Origin: JABMQB01 sp964575025
Lineage (GTDB): Bacteria; Bacteroidota; Bacteroidia; Bacteroidales; Prolixibacteraceae
DNA length: 64,000 nt
Direction: 5' to 3'
NCBI GenBank assembly: GCA_964575025.1
Contig: CAZNPV010000003.1
Location: 1-64,000 of the forward strand
The notes beneath the pieces were generated by a model, which was not told the DNA's origin, searched no databases, and saw only the letters and a list, made by a program, of their open reading frames with translations. The position numbers and the translations under genes are program-made. This document shows, piece by piece, positions 34,645-43,224 of this stretch; position 1 is the first letter of the stretch, and every line of letters begins with the position of its first letter.

Positions 34645-35835
34645 TTATTGGACATCGTATTTCCGGATCCAGGCAAATGCCCGCTCATAAGCCTTTGGTT
34701 GTTCTCCCGGACCCAGGACAACAAATCCTCCATCGGGAGCGTTGATGATTTTTGCTGCCTGATCATTATGAAAGTGAAATTTTATCAGATCTTCACTTAA
34801 GATGTTGCCTTCTGCATCCATATGGATTAACCACGGGCCTACATGACCGGAAAAAGATGTTTCTTTTTTCCCGGCGACCAGAATACTTCCATCTGGTCTC
34901 ACTGTCACATTATTCCCGCCTTCCGAGCCTTCGCTGTCGATATTTTTTGACCATACCAGATTCCCGTTCCGGTCGAGTTTCCCAATCCAAAGGTCGTAAT
35001 CCATAATCGCATCATCAGCGTTTATATCGTTAAAAGAGGTCCCATACCAGCCAACGACCAGCAAACTGTTATCCGCTGAACAGCAGACACATTCAGGCCA
35101 TGCTCTTGTTTTGGGACCTGGAATTCGTGTGGACCAGATTTTATTTCCTTCTTTGTCGGTTCTCAGCACCCAGATATCTGAATTGTTCTTATTTTTTTCC
35201 ACTACCTGTGCAGCTACAGCAAAACCACCATCAGGCAACAAATGAATCGCTTTCCCGGTAACCATCCCATCCTCTCCGTATGTTTTATCCCAGATTATTT
35301 CCCCTTCGGAGTCAAATTTTATCACCCATAATTTTGCAGATTCCGGGTCTTCTGTTTTAGTCCCGGCCAATACAAATCCTTCGTCCCCTAAGGAGACCAT
35401 TTTACCCCCGGAACAGGAGATCGCCCCATGAATATTTTTCCTCCATACTTCCGCTCCGTCGCAATCAGTTCTTACCAGCAAAATCCGCAGGGTTCCATCT
35501 TCAACCTGTGCTTCCCCTGCCATTAAATATCCCTGATCAGAAGTCTGAACCAGGCATCTGGGAACAACCGGATGAGGAACCGTATAGAAGCGGGTCCAGA
35601 GGGTATCTCCTGATCCCTCTATTCTGACAAGCCACAAATCAGATGGTTTATCCACCCCATTGCCAACCTGTCCCAGTAAGGTATATCCTCCGTTGTGATC
35701 CGATATCCCATCCGTAAAAAAAGAGGCCCTGTTTTTGTGAAAATCCTTTTCCCATGAGACCTCCCACGTTTGGGGTAACCCGGTAATCGTATGAAACAGT
35801 AAAAAAGCAAAAAAGAAGTACTTCAGTCTTTTCAT
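34645..35835 (-). CDS. Secreted beta-propeller protein
   Basis: This 396-residue protein has a signal peptide (FFFAFLLFHTITGLPQ) and about seven repeats of the type DGGFxLxG...DxWLVRxDxxGxxxWxKxY (examples: LWLVRIEGSGDTLWTRFY, DIWVLRTDKEGNKIW, LWIGKLDRNGNLVWSKN). This is the delta-60/PQQ-like propeller pattern found in extracellular Bacteroidota proteins. It has no sorting domain at the C-terminus and no catalytic motif. It lies upstream of the activase gene on the same strand, with a 182-base spacer. Function unknown; ligand binding or structural role is inferred. Confidence 0.72.
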   Translation of the reverse strand: MKRLKYFFFAFLLFHTITGLPQTWEVSWEKDFHKNRASFFTDGISDHNGGYTLLGQVGNGVDKPSDLWLVRIEGSGDTLWTRFYTVPHPVVPRCLVQTSDQGYLMAGEAQVEDGTLRILLVRTDCDGAEVWRKNIHGAISCSGGKMVSLGDEGFVLAGTKTEDPESAKLWVIKFDSEGEIIWDKTYGEDGMVTGKAIHLLPDGGFAVAAQVVEKNKNNSDIWVLRTDKEGNKIWSTRIPGPKTRAWPECVCCSADNSLLVVGWYGTSFNDINADDAIMDYDLWIGKLDRNGNLVWSKNIDSEGSEGGNNVTVRPDGSILVAGKKETSFSGHVGPWLIHMDAEGNILSEDLIKFHFHNDQAAKIINAPDGGFVVLGPGEQPKAYERAFAWIRKYDVQ

Positions 35836-36176
35836 TGGGTTTTGTTTGCGTTAATCAGATTTCAGACGCATGTTTCTGAAGTTTATACGGAATATCCTCT
35901 GTTTGGTTGTTCTTCAGAAACTGATTTTTACACGTTATATCATTTCCCCTACCCTGGTTCCTACCCCTTGTTTCGAACCCCGGTTGCAACAACCTGCCCG
36001 GACATTTCAGGAAAGGGTTGTTGTCAAGTCGTTTTCAACGATTTGACAAATGCAGAAAAGGATTAATTTCTATTAATGGAATTGTTTTTGCTGAAGAAAA
36101 TAATTAAATTAGACGAATGAAAGCATCTCATTATTATTAATAAAAACATTCGTTTCATTCCCTTCAAATTACAAAA
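35836..36176. other. Intergenic region upstream of the efflux locus
   Basis: These 341 bases separate the divergent propeller gene and the RND adaptor gene. They contain two overlapping inverted repeats: AACAACC/GGTTGTT (about 35989-36023) and a 29-base near-perfect inverted repeat at 36021-36049. An open frame of 74 codons (35842-36066) lacks family likeness and signals, and I do not call it a gene. Confidence 0.5.
36021..36049 (+). promoter_or_regulatory. Inverted repeat, possible operator of the efflux operon
   Basis: The arms TTGTCAAGTCGTT (36021-36033) and AACGATTTGACAA (36037-36049) match at 12 of 13 positions with a 3-base spacer. The site lies about 130 bases upstream of the adaptor ATG. 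There is no T run after it, so it is more like an operator or RNA hairpin than a terminator. No local TetR/MarR regulator gene is visible. Confidence 0.4.
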
Positions 36177-37277
36177 ATGAAAAAATTTAAGTCCTCAAAA
36201 CAAAAAATATTCATTTACATTTTTTCATTAGCTATTTGTATTACAGTTTGCAGTAATTGTAAGCAAAAAAACAATACGTTAAACACATCGGAAATAAACA
36301 CCTTGCCTGAAGAGAAAAACCGGGTTGATGCAATGGTCATTCAGAAGCAGGATTTCCCCAGGGAGATTATCAGCAATGGCAGGTTGTCGGCAAAACAGAA
36401 GGCAGAGCTCTATTTTAAAACACAGGGAATAATCAAAGAAATACATGTAAAAAACGGGGAAGCGGTCCATACATCGCAATCAATTGCCAGCCTCGAAAAG
36501 GAAGAATTTTTATACAATTTGCAAAAAGCTGAACTGGGATTTGAAAAAGCCAGGCTAAACCTGAAAGATGCATTGCTGAGCATGGGTTATACGGATGATA
36601 ACATGGAAAATATCAAAGAAGATCATTTAAAAATAGCCCATATTCGTTCCGGTTTTAAAGAAGCAGAGCTGGCTTTAAAAGATGCCCAGAGGCAGCTTGC
36701 TTATGCCGGCCTTAATGCTCCTTTTAACGGGATTGTTGAGGGAATACACCAAAAGCCCTTTGAAAAAGTCAACCTTTCAGAACCCTTCTGTACATTGATA
36801 AACAACCATTGGTTCGAGGTACTTTTCCCCCTGCTTGAAACTGAAATTGGGAATGTGAAAACGGGACAGGAAGTTGAAGTTTTTCCTCTTTCTGAAAACG
36901 GAAGCATAACAGGCAAAATAACAGAAAAAAATCCACGCATCGATGATAACGGGTTGCTATGGATTAAAGCAGAAATTAAAAACCCGGGAGCTTTTATGGA
37001 AGGGATGAATGTCAAAATACGGATTAAGGAGATCATTCCGAACCAACTTGTGGTTCCCAAACAGGCAGTGGTATTAAGGCAGGACCGTGAAGTGCTGTTC
37101 CGCTATACCGGAGGGATTGCTTACTGGACCTATATCAACATTCTTGACGAAAATGAAGATTCTTACTCGGTGGTTGCTGCCGAAGGGGCCAGCCTGAATC
37201 CGGGAGATACGGTAATTGTCAGCAACAATCTTAATTTGGCACACGAATCAGCCGTGGAAATTTCAGATCAAAAATAG
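36177..37277 (+). CDS. RND efflux periplasmic adaptor (membrane fusion protein)
   Basis: This 366-residue protein has an N-terminal hydrophobic segment with Cys residues (AICITVCSNC) suiting a lipoprotein. It has the HlyD-like layout: first half of the lipoyl domain (AELYFKTQGIIKEIHVKNGEAV), an alpha-hairpin (about 105-175), the second lipoyl half (APFNGIVEGIHQKPFEKV), a beta-barrel domain and a membrane-proximal domain (NQLVVPKQAVVLRQDREVLF). It should link an RND pump to an outer-membrane channel. It is the only adaptor in the locus, although two RND permeases follow. The first propeller gene starts 85 bases downstream. Confidence 0.9.
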   Translation: MKKFKSSKQKIFIYIFSLAICITVCSNCKQKNNTLNTSEINTLPEEKNRVDAMVIQKQDFPREIISNGRLSAKQKAELYFKTQGIIKEIHVKNGEAVHTSQSIASLEKEEFLYNLQKAELGFEKARLNLKDALLSMGYTDDNMENIKEDHLKIAHIRSGFKEAELALKDAQRQLAYAGLNAPFNGIVEGIHQKPFEKVNLSEPFCTLINNHWFEVLFPLLETEIGNVKTGQEVEVFPLSENGSITGKITEKNPRIDDNGLLWIKAEIKNPGAFMEGMNVKIRIKEIIPNQLVVPKQAVVLRQDREVLFRYTGGIAYWTYINILDENEDSYSVVAAEGASLNPGDTVIVSNNLNLAHESAVEISDQK

Positions 37278-37361
37278 GAATTGGTACCCACTATGGGTGA
37301 GAATGAAGAGCCAGCAACCTGTTGTGCGACCCGAAAGAGAAATAACAAGAACTAAAGCAAA

Positions 37362-38570
37362 ATGAAAACCCTATCCATATTACTCACACTGATTATTGTC
37401 TTATTTTCCTGCAAACAAAAAAAAGAATTAGATAATATTGTTGATCTTACCTCAATCACTGAACCCAATGTTATCAATTTATCAGAACTGGGGACAGAAA
37501 TAACGTACATCCCGCTCGAAACAAATGCGAATTACTTAATACAACAAATTGACAAGTTAATTTATGAAGGCGGGGCATATTTTTTAAGATCAACATACGT
37601 AAACAACGAATTGCCTGAAAAGGGCTCTCCACCACCACCACCAATGATGCCAACAAGATCTTTATACCGGTTCTCAAAAAATGGAGAATTTATTTGCCAA
37701 ATAAGTCGCAAAGGGAACGCTCCTTTTGAATACATAGACATTCATGATTTTTTGTACAATAAAAGCAACAATACAATTGATATTTTTTTCCCTAACGACA
37801 TCAAAGAATTCTCGTTGGATGGAATATGGAAAAAAAAGATAACTCTTGAATACAACGAGGTGTCTTCGATAGGTTATACCAACAATCAGATTCTTGGATT
37901 TATCAATAATGCAAGAGGTCAAAACGAGTATAGCTTTGTCCTAATCGATGCAAACGGTCAGATTACAAATAAGTATAAAAACAAGTATAAATTTAATATT
38001 TCAAAAGGTGCTATTTATTTCCAACCTGAGTGTATATTTTATCAGTACGACGGAATTTTGCAATGTAAGGAACTTAATTCCGATACTATTTTTTCTTTTG
38101 ATAACGGCACTTTTATACCCAAATACATTTTAAAACAGGGTGAAGCTAAATATACAACTGATTTGAGGGAAAAAAGTATTTCTACGAACCTCACTCAATT
38201 TATTATCCAAAAAAATTTATTTGAATCAAAAAACTATCTTTTTTATCAGTACAGATGGAAACAGAGGGACAATTGTTTTATTCAAAACAAATCAAATGGG
38301 ACTCAATATTTAATCGATAACAGTACAGGCCTGATAAACGATTTGGATAGTGGTCCAAATTTTAAAATCCAAAATACCGTAACCGTCGATGGCACTGAAT
38401 ACCTGATTTCCTGGATTGATGCTTTTGAATTTATAGCCCACGTAACTTCCGATGAATTCAAAAACTCCACCCCCAAATACCCCGAGAAGAAAAAAGCACT
38501 GGAACAACTGGCAAACAGCCTGGATGAAAATGACAACCCGGTGTTGATGCTGGTTAAACTGAAAGAATAA
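37362..38570 (+). CDS. 6-bladed beta-propeller lipoprotein, copy 1
   Basis: This 402-residue protein has a lipoprotein signal (LIIVLFSC, Cys17) and the N-terminal pattern of the Bacteroidota 6-bladed beta-propeller family: VINLSELGTEITYIPLETN, then blades with LYRFSKNGEFICQISRKGNAPFEY (quoted in two pieces: LYRFSKNGEF and ISRKGNAPFEY). The C-terminal GLINDLDSGPNFK and ANSLDENDNPVLMLVKLKE recur in copy 2. It is placed between the adaptor and the first RND permease, which is unusual. It has AT-rich base use compared with its neighbours. Function unknown; a periplasmic or surface binding role beside the pump is inferred. Confidence 0.8.
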   Translation: MKTLSILLTLIIVLFSCKQKKELDNIVDLTSITEPNVINLSELGTEITYIPLETNANYLIQQIDKLIYEGGAYFLRSTYVNNELPEKGSPPPPPMMPTRSLYRFSKNGEFICQISRKGNAPFEYIDIHDFLYNKSNNTIDIFFPNDIKEFSLDGIWKKKITLEYNEVSSIGYTNNQILGFINNARGQNEYSFVLIDANGQITNKYKNKYKFNISKGAIYFQPECIFYQYDGILQCKELNSDTIFSFDNGTFIPKYILKQGEAKYTTDLREKSISTNLTQFIIQKNLFESKNYLFYQYRWKQRDNCFIQNKSNGTQYLIDNSTGLINDLDSGPNFKIQNTVTVDGTEYLISWIDAFEFIAHVTSDEFKNSTPKYPEKKKALEQLANSLDENDNPVLMLVKLKE

Positions 38571-38648
38571 ATGGTATACAAGAGAAATAATAAAAAACAC
38601 TTTTAAGGAATAATTTTTGTTAAATTAGCGGAAAGCTAAATCCATACA

Positions 38649-41600
38649 ATGGTCAAGTTCCTCACACACCGACCGGTTGCTGTTACCATGGCATTTTTAG
38701 CCCTGATGCTGATTGGAATCGCAACGACCACCAACCTGCCGGTTTCGCTAATGCCCGACATCGACATCCCGATTATATCAGTCCGTATTTATGCTACCGA
38801 TATGCCTGCCCGCCAACTGGAGAATTCGATTGTCAAACCCATACGGAATATTCTGAAGCAGGTAAACCACGTGGAAGAGATGAAAAGCGAAGCCCGCGAT
38901 GGTTCAGCCTGGATCGAACTACGGTTTCAACATGGCACCTCCATTGACCTGGCTTCTATTGAAGTCAATGAAAAGGTTGATAAAGCCATGAACTCGCTGC
39001 CATCGGGTTTTACCCGTCCGGAAGTGGTACGGGCCAGTGCTTCCGATATCCCGGTGTTCTATCTTATGGTTCATCGAAAACAACAGAATATTCAAAATTC
39101 CATAGAAATTAACAATCAGGGTGCCGGCCCCAATCCTTCCTCCAGGCGGAATCAGGGGAATTTCTCCCCCCTCCGGGGGGACAAAGGGGGGCTTTCACTA
39201 AGCAACTTCACTAGCCAGGTAATTCGTAAACGGCTCGAACAACTTCCTGAAGTGGCTTTGGTCGATATGAACGGGTTGCAATACCCTGAAATAAAAATTT
39301 TTCCGGATAAAGCCTATATACAAAGCGGGGCCTTTTCGGTGGCTCATTTGGAAACAGCACTTTCAGAGAACAATATTGACCTCGGCAACCTCTTGATACG
39401 TGACGGGCAATACCAGTATAATATACGTTTTAACACCCGCTTACGTGATGTTGACGATATTTCAAACATCCCGGTTAACCTTTCAGGGAAGATTGTGCCT
39501 TTAAGCCAGGTAGCCGAAATTAAAGAACAACCTCAACAACCGCAGGGCAATGTGAAGCTCAATGGAAATCCGGCTATCAGCCTGGCAGTGATTAAACAGT
39601 CGGACGCAAAAATGGCAACCCTGGAAAAAGCGCTGGATAACCTTGTTCAGCATTTTAAAAACGATTATCCGGATCTGGAATTCACCATAACAAGGGATCA
39701 GACACGGTTGCTCCGTTACTCGATTAATAACCTCGGTCAAAGCCTCCTGATAGGCGGCCTGCTTGCTTTTCTTGTTTTGTTCCTCTTTTTACGGGAAAGA
39801 AAAGCCCCCTGGCTGATGGGTATCAGCATCCCCGTTTCTCTGATTATTGCTTTGCTGTTTTTTTACCTTGCCGGGTTATCCATCAATATTATTTCATTGT
39901 CGGGATTGGTACTTGGCGTAGGTATGATGATTGACAATTCCATCATTGTTATCGATAACATCATGCAACACCGCCAGAAACATGCCAGGCTTGCCAAAGC
40001 TTGTGTTGATGGGACCAATGAAGTGATCCGCCCCTTAATCAGTTCCGTGTTGACAACCTGTGCCGTTTTTATTCCCCTGATCTTTATGAAAGGAATGGCC
40101 GGAGCCCTGTTCTTTGATCAGGCAATTGCTGTTTCAATAGGCTTAACGGTTTCATTAATCGTCTCAATTACCCTTCTGCCTGTTTTATTCCGGGTTTTCT
40201 ACCAAAAAAATAAAAATATAAAAGGTACATCAACAATCCCGGTCTACTTCAATTGGTATGAAAAAGGATTGAAATTGGTTTTAAGAAACCAGTTCGTTGT
40301 GTTGTTAATCATACTCTTTATGATGGCATCAACCGTTGTTATGTGGAAATACATGCCCCTTTCAAGGTTCCCCAGGGTCAGCCAGACCGAAACAATAGTA
40401 CAAATTGATTGGAACGAACCTGTGACGTTAGCGGAAAATAACCACCGGATTGCAAAAATAATGGAGAAGATCAAAACAACATCGGAATACATAATTGAAG
40501 AAGCAGGACGTAAACAATACCTGCTGAATAACACTGAAGAATCAGGAATTACCGAAAACCAACTGATTATAAAAACCCGTTCACCTGAGTTGTTGTCGAC
40601 GATTTCCAATGAGTTATCGTCGTCTATTGGAAAAGCATATCCCGAAGCAGATTTTCATTTTTCTGAAGCGGAAAATCTTTTTAACCTGGCATTCGGAAAA
40701 GAACAACCCCCATTAATCGCACGATTTACCCATGTTCATCCGGGAGGAGATAAGTATATCGCTTCACTCGATAAATTGCAGCGGGAAATAATGAAAACAT
40801 TCCCCCACAAAATTGAATCCCGTTTAATTACAAGGCAACTGATCTTACTGGAGACGGATCCTGAAAAACTTCTGGTCTATCAAATCAATAACAATGAATT
40901 GCTGCGCGTAATAAAAAGCGCCTTTGATGTCAATACCGTATTTACAATCAACGATAACAACATTTTTATTCCGGTACGTATAGGAGATTCCTATCAATCG
41001 GTGTACCAGATCATTCAAAATAGTATGATCAGGAACCGGAACGATGAATTTATTCCCTTATCCGGATTGATTCATGTAAGCCAGGGAGCTGACCTGAAAA
41101 CCATTGTAGCCGGAAAAGAAAACGAATATTTTCCGGTCCACCTAAATATCAGCAACGCAGAATATAATGACGCAACAACGCAATTAAAAGAAATAGCTGC
41201 TCAAGACAACACTTTTGATGTGAATTTCGGAGGTTCTATCCTTTCCAATAAAAGCATGCTGGGAGAACTTCTGGTTATCATCCTGATCAGCCTGCTTTTG
41301 CTCTATTTTATTCTTGCAGCTCAGTTCGAGTCTTTCTGGTTGCCGGTTATTGTTCTGCTTGAAGTTCCCATCGATATATTTGGGGCTTTCCTTTTCCTGA
41401 TGGTTTTCGGACAGGGGATCAATATAATGTCGGCAATCGGGATTATTGTTATGACCGGTATCATCATTAATGACTCCATTTTAAAAGTCGATACGATAAA
41501 TAAAGAATTAGCACGCGGAAGTTCCTTATTGAAATCGATATTCATTGGGGGCAGGCGCAGGTTAAAGCCAATAATCATGACCAGTGTGACTACCATCCTG

Positions 41601-41753
41601 GCCATGACACCTTTTTTATTCCAGAAGGGGATGGGTGCTGAATTGCAGAAACCTTTGGCTCTGGCAGTAATTGGCGGTATGGCCATCGGAACCCTGGTGA
41701 GTTTGTATATAATACCCTTGCTATATTATTTAATTAAACAGAAGAAAATATAA
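38649..41753 (+). CDS. RND efflux permease (AcrB/HAE type), copy 1
   Basis: This 1034-residue inner-membrane pump has the 12-helix RND plan with two large periplasmic loops. The N-terminal helix is followed by NLPVSLMPDIDIPIISVR; helix 4 carries GMMIDNSIIVID (the AcrB Asp407/408 region, here Asp-Asn), and helix 10 has IIINDSILKVD. It should be driven by proton or sodium flow and work with the adaptor at 36177. Residues about 146-182 form an abnormal segment (NNQGAGPNPSSRRNQGNF, SPLRGDKGG) in the porter domain that coincides with a GC-rich repeat. The propeller copy 2 gene starts 4 bases after the stop. Confidence 0.92.
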   Translation: MVKFLTHRPVAVTMAFLALMLIGIATTTNLPVSLMPDIDIPIISVRIYATDMPARQLENSIVKPIRNILKQVNHVEEMKSEARDGSAWIELRFQHGTSIDLASIEVNEKVDKAMNSLPSGFTRPEVVRASASDIPVFYLMVHRKQQNIQNSIEINNQGAGPNPSSRRNQGNFSPLRGDKGGLSLSNFTSQVIRKRLEQLPEVALVDMNGLQYPEIKIFPDKAYIQSGAFSVAHLETALSENNIDLGNLLIRDGQYQYNIRFNTRLRDVDDISNIPVNLSGKIVPLSQVAEIKEQPQQPQGNVKLNGNPAISLAVIKQSDAKMATLEKALDNLVQHFKNDYPDLEFTITRDQTRLLRYSINNLGQSLLIGGLLAFLVLFLFLRERKAPWLMGISIPVSLIIALLFFYLAGLSINIISLSGLVLGVGMMIDNSIIVIDNIMQHRQKHARLAKACVDGTNEVIRPLISSVLTTCAVFIPLIFMKGMAGALFFDQAIAVSIGLTVSLIVSITLLPVLFRVFYQKNKNIKGTSTIPVYFNWYEKGLKLVLRNQFVVLLIILFMMASTVVMWKYMPLSRFPRVSQTETIVQIDWNEPVTLAENNHRIAKIMEKIKTTSEYIIEEAGRKQYLLNNTEESGITENQLIIKTRSPELLSTISNELSSSIGKAYPEADFHFSEAENLFNLAFGKEQPPLIARFTHVHPGGDKYIASLDKLQREIMKTFPHKIESRLITRQLILLETDPEKLLVYQINNNELLRVIKSAFDVNTVFTINDNNIFIPVRIGDSYQSVYQIIQNSMIRNRNDEFIPLSGLIHVSQGADLKTIVAGKENEYFPVHLNISNAEYNDATTQLKEIAAQDNTFDVNFGGSILSNKSMLGELLVIILISLLLLYFILAAQFESFWLPVIVLLEVPIDIFGAFLFLMVFGQGINIMSAIGIIVMTGIIINDSILKVDTINKELARGSSLLKSIFIGGRRRLKPIIMTSVTTILAMTPFLFQKGMGAELQKPLALAVIGGMAIGTLVSLYIIPLLYYLIKQKKI
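39084..39194 (+). repeat. Repeat-derived in-frame insertion inside the RND permease
   Basis: The stretch encodes Asn/Gln/Gly/Pro/Arg-rich residues unlike the RND family and contains CCCCCC TCC GGGGGG (39166-39180), ACAAA and then GGGGGG. The same C-run/G-run/G-run order occurs at 33661-33682. It interrupts the gene without breaking the frame. Boundaries are approximate. Confidence 0.55.
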
Positions 41754-41757
41754 TCGC

Positions 41758-43032
41758 ATGGAGATTAAAAGTTACATTTTTGCCCTGCCTCCCCTTATTT
41801 TGGTTAGTTTAATATGCTTTCCGGGTTGCCGGTCAGAAAGAAAACCGGAAGGTACAAAAACAATAGAAACTGAAATACAAGAACAAAAAAATGCTTTTTT
41901 TACAATCGATTTTGCTGAAATCATAAAACATCCGAGGGAAGTGCTTTTATCTGAGATTGCAGAAAGTATTGAATACATCCCTTTGGAAAATACAACCAAA
42001 GCTTTATTGGGAAATGTATTTGACATACAATTAACCGCTAAGTACATTTTTATCAAACATAGTGGCTCCCCGCTTTTAACCCAATTTTCGCGCGATGGGA
42101 AATTTATCAGGCATGTGGGGAAAGAAGGGCGTGGACCCAAAGAATACGGTTTAATGCGGAAATTTTCAATGGATGAAAAAAACCAGCTTATTTATATCCA
42201 TACAAACTGGACACACAAAATCATGGTTTTTAATTTCGATGGAGAATATGTAAAAAAACTGCAGTTCGGCAGTAGTGGAAGGGGGCATATTTCCTGGAGC
42301 CGGGACAGCTTCCTTGTAAGTTTCTCCGAGCCTCATGTTGGCAATGAGCCGTTTGTTTTTATGGAAACCAATTTTAAGGGCGATACGATACAAACCACGG
42401 CAAATCATCTTTTCTGGGATGCCGGCGATCAAAGTCAGTTTATGGTGTCATACTGGGGAAGAAATGAATATTACCGGGTAAATAATAAACTGCACATGAA
42501 AGGCTGGTATAACGATACGGTTTATACGTATGATGATAAAAATAAAATCATCCCGAAGTTTTTTATCGACCTGAAAGAACATAAAATTCCTGACGACATG
42601 GTTTACGAACGTAAATCAACCGGGAATATCCCCTCCGATTGCTATTGGACTGGAGTAAATGAATCAAAAAACTATGTATTTGTACGTTATGGAGACCACT
42701 ATAACAAAAACGATAATCAACTAAATGAACAAGGTGATGGTTGTGTGTTGTTTAATAAAAATTCAAAGGAAGGGATCGCTTTAAAAAGAGGCAATAATGG
42801 TGGTTTTATTAACGATTTGGATGGTGGTCCCCCATTCATGCCCAAATATTCGAACGATACGATTATTTTTTGCGAGCTAACGGCATTAGACTTTAAAGAA
42901 TACCTTGATTCAGAAACGTTTAATAAAAAAATGGTAAAAAATCCTGCTCAAAAAGTAAAACTGGAAGAATTAAGAAAGTCGATAAAAGAAGACTATAACC
43001 ACTACCTGATGATAGCAAGGTTAAAAGATTGA
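41758..43032 (+). CDS. 6-bladed beta-propeller lipoprotein, copy 2
   Basis: This 424-residue protein has a lipoprotein signal (LICFPGC, Cys24) and the same family plan as the protein at 37362: ESIEYIPLENTTKALLGNV at the N-terminal, LTQFSRDGKFIRHVGKEGRG (blade with NHL-like turn), and the C-terminal GGFINDLDGGPPFMPKY...VKLEELRKSIKEDYNHYLMIARLKD (last part shared in form with copy 1). It lies 4 bases after RND copy 1 and precedes RND copy 2 by a 192-base spacer with a palindromic element. The two propellers are clear paralogues. Function unknown. Confidence 0.8.
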   Translation: MEIKSYIFALPPLILVSLICFPGCRSERKPEGTKTIETEIQEQKNAFFTIDFAEIIKHPREVLLSEIAESIEYIPLENTTKALLGNVFDIQLTAKYIFIKHSGSPLLTQFSRDGKFIRHVGKEGRGPKEYGLMRKFSMDEKNQLIYIHTNWTHKIMVFNFDGEYVKKLQFGSSGRGHISWSRDSFLVSFSEPHVGNEPFVFMETNFKGDTIQTTANHLFWDAGDQSQFMVSYWGRNEYYRVNNKLHMKGWYNDTVYTYDDKNKIIPKFFIDLKEHKIPDDMVYERKSTGNIPSDCYWTGVNESKNYVFVRYGDHYNKNDNQLNEQGDGCVLFNKNSKEGIALKRGNNGGFINDLDGGPPFMPKYSNDTIIFCELTALDFKEYLDSETFNKKMVKNPAQKVKLEELRKSIKEDYNHYLMIARLKD

Positions 43033-43068
43033 ATCTGAAACATTGGCAGGATAATTAATGAAGATGAA

Positions 43069-43217
43069 ATTATCCTTTGCCGTTTGGCTTTAGCCAACGG
43101 GTAAATTAGGGGTTTATACATTGGGCTTCAGCCCTTAAAAAAAGGAAATTGGGCTAAAGCCCATACTTATTCAACAATTTATTATCCGTCTGATAAATCA
43201 GACGGCAAAGGATAAAT
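43069..43217. repeat. 149-bp nested palindromic element
   Basis: The ends are an inverted repeat, ATTATCCTTTGCCGT (43069-43083) and ACGGCAAAGGATAAAT (43202-43217). Inside are four smaller hairpins: CCGTT/AACGG around GGCTTTAGCC (43080-43100), GGGCTTCAGCCC (43122-43133), TTGGGCTAAAGCCCA (43149-43163) and CCGTCTGATAAATCAGACGG (43186-43205). The element ends 8 bases before the ATG of RND copy 2 and may influence its translation or transcript stability. It looks like a non-autonomous, MITE-like or REP-like element. Confidence 0.75.
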
Positions 43218-43224
43218 CTAAAAG

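Noticed and set aside
35842..36066. 74-codon open frame upstream of the efflux locus
   Set aside because: Its translation has no domain or signal, and it runs through the inverted repeats; treated as intergenic.
43069..43217. CRISPR-like array
   Set aside because: The hairpins differ from each other and there are no equal spacers.
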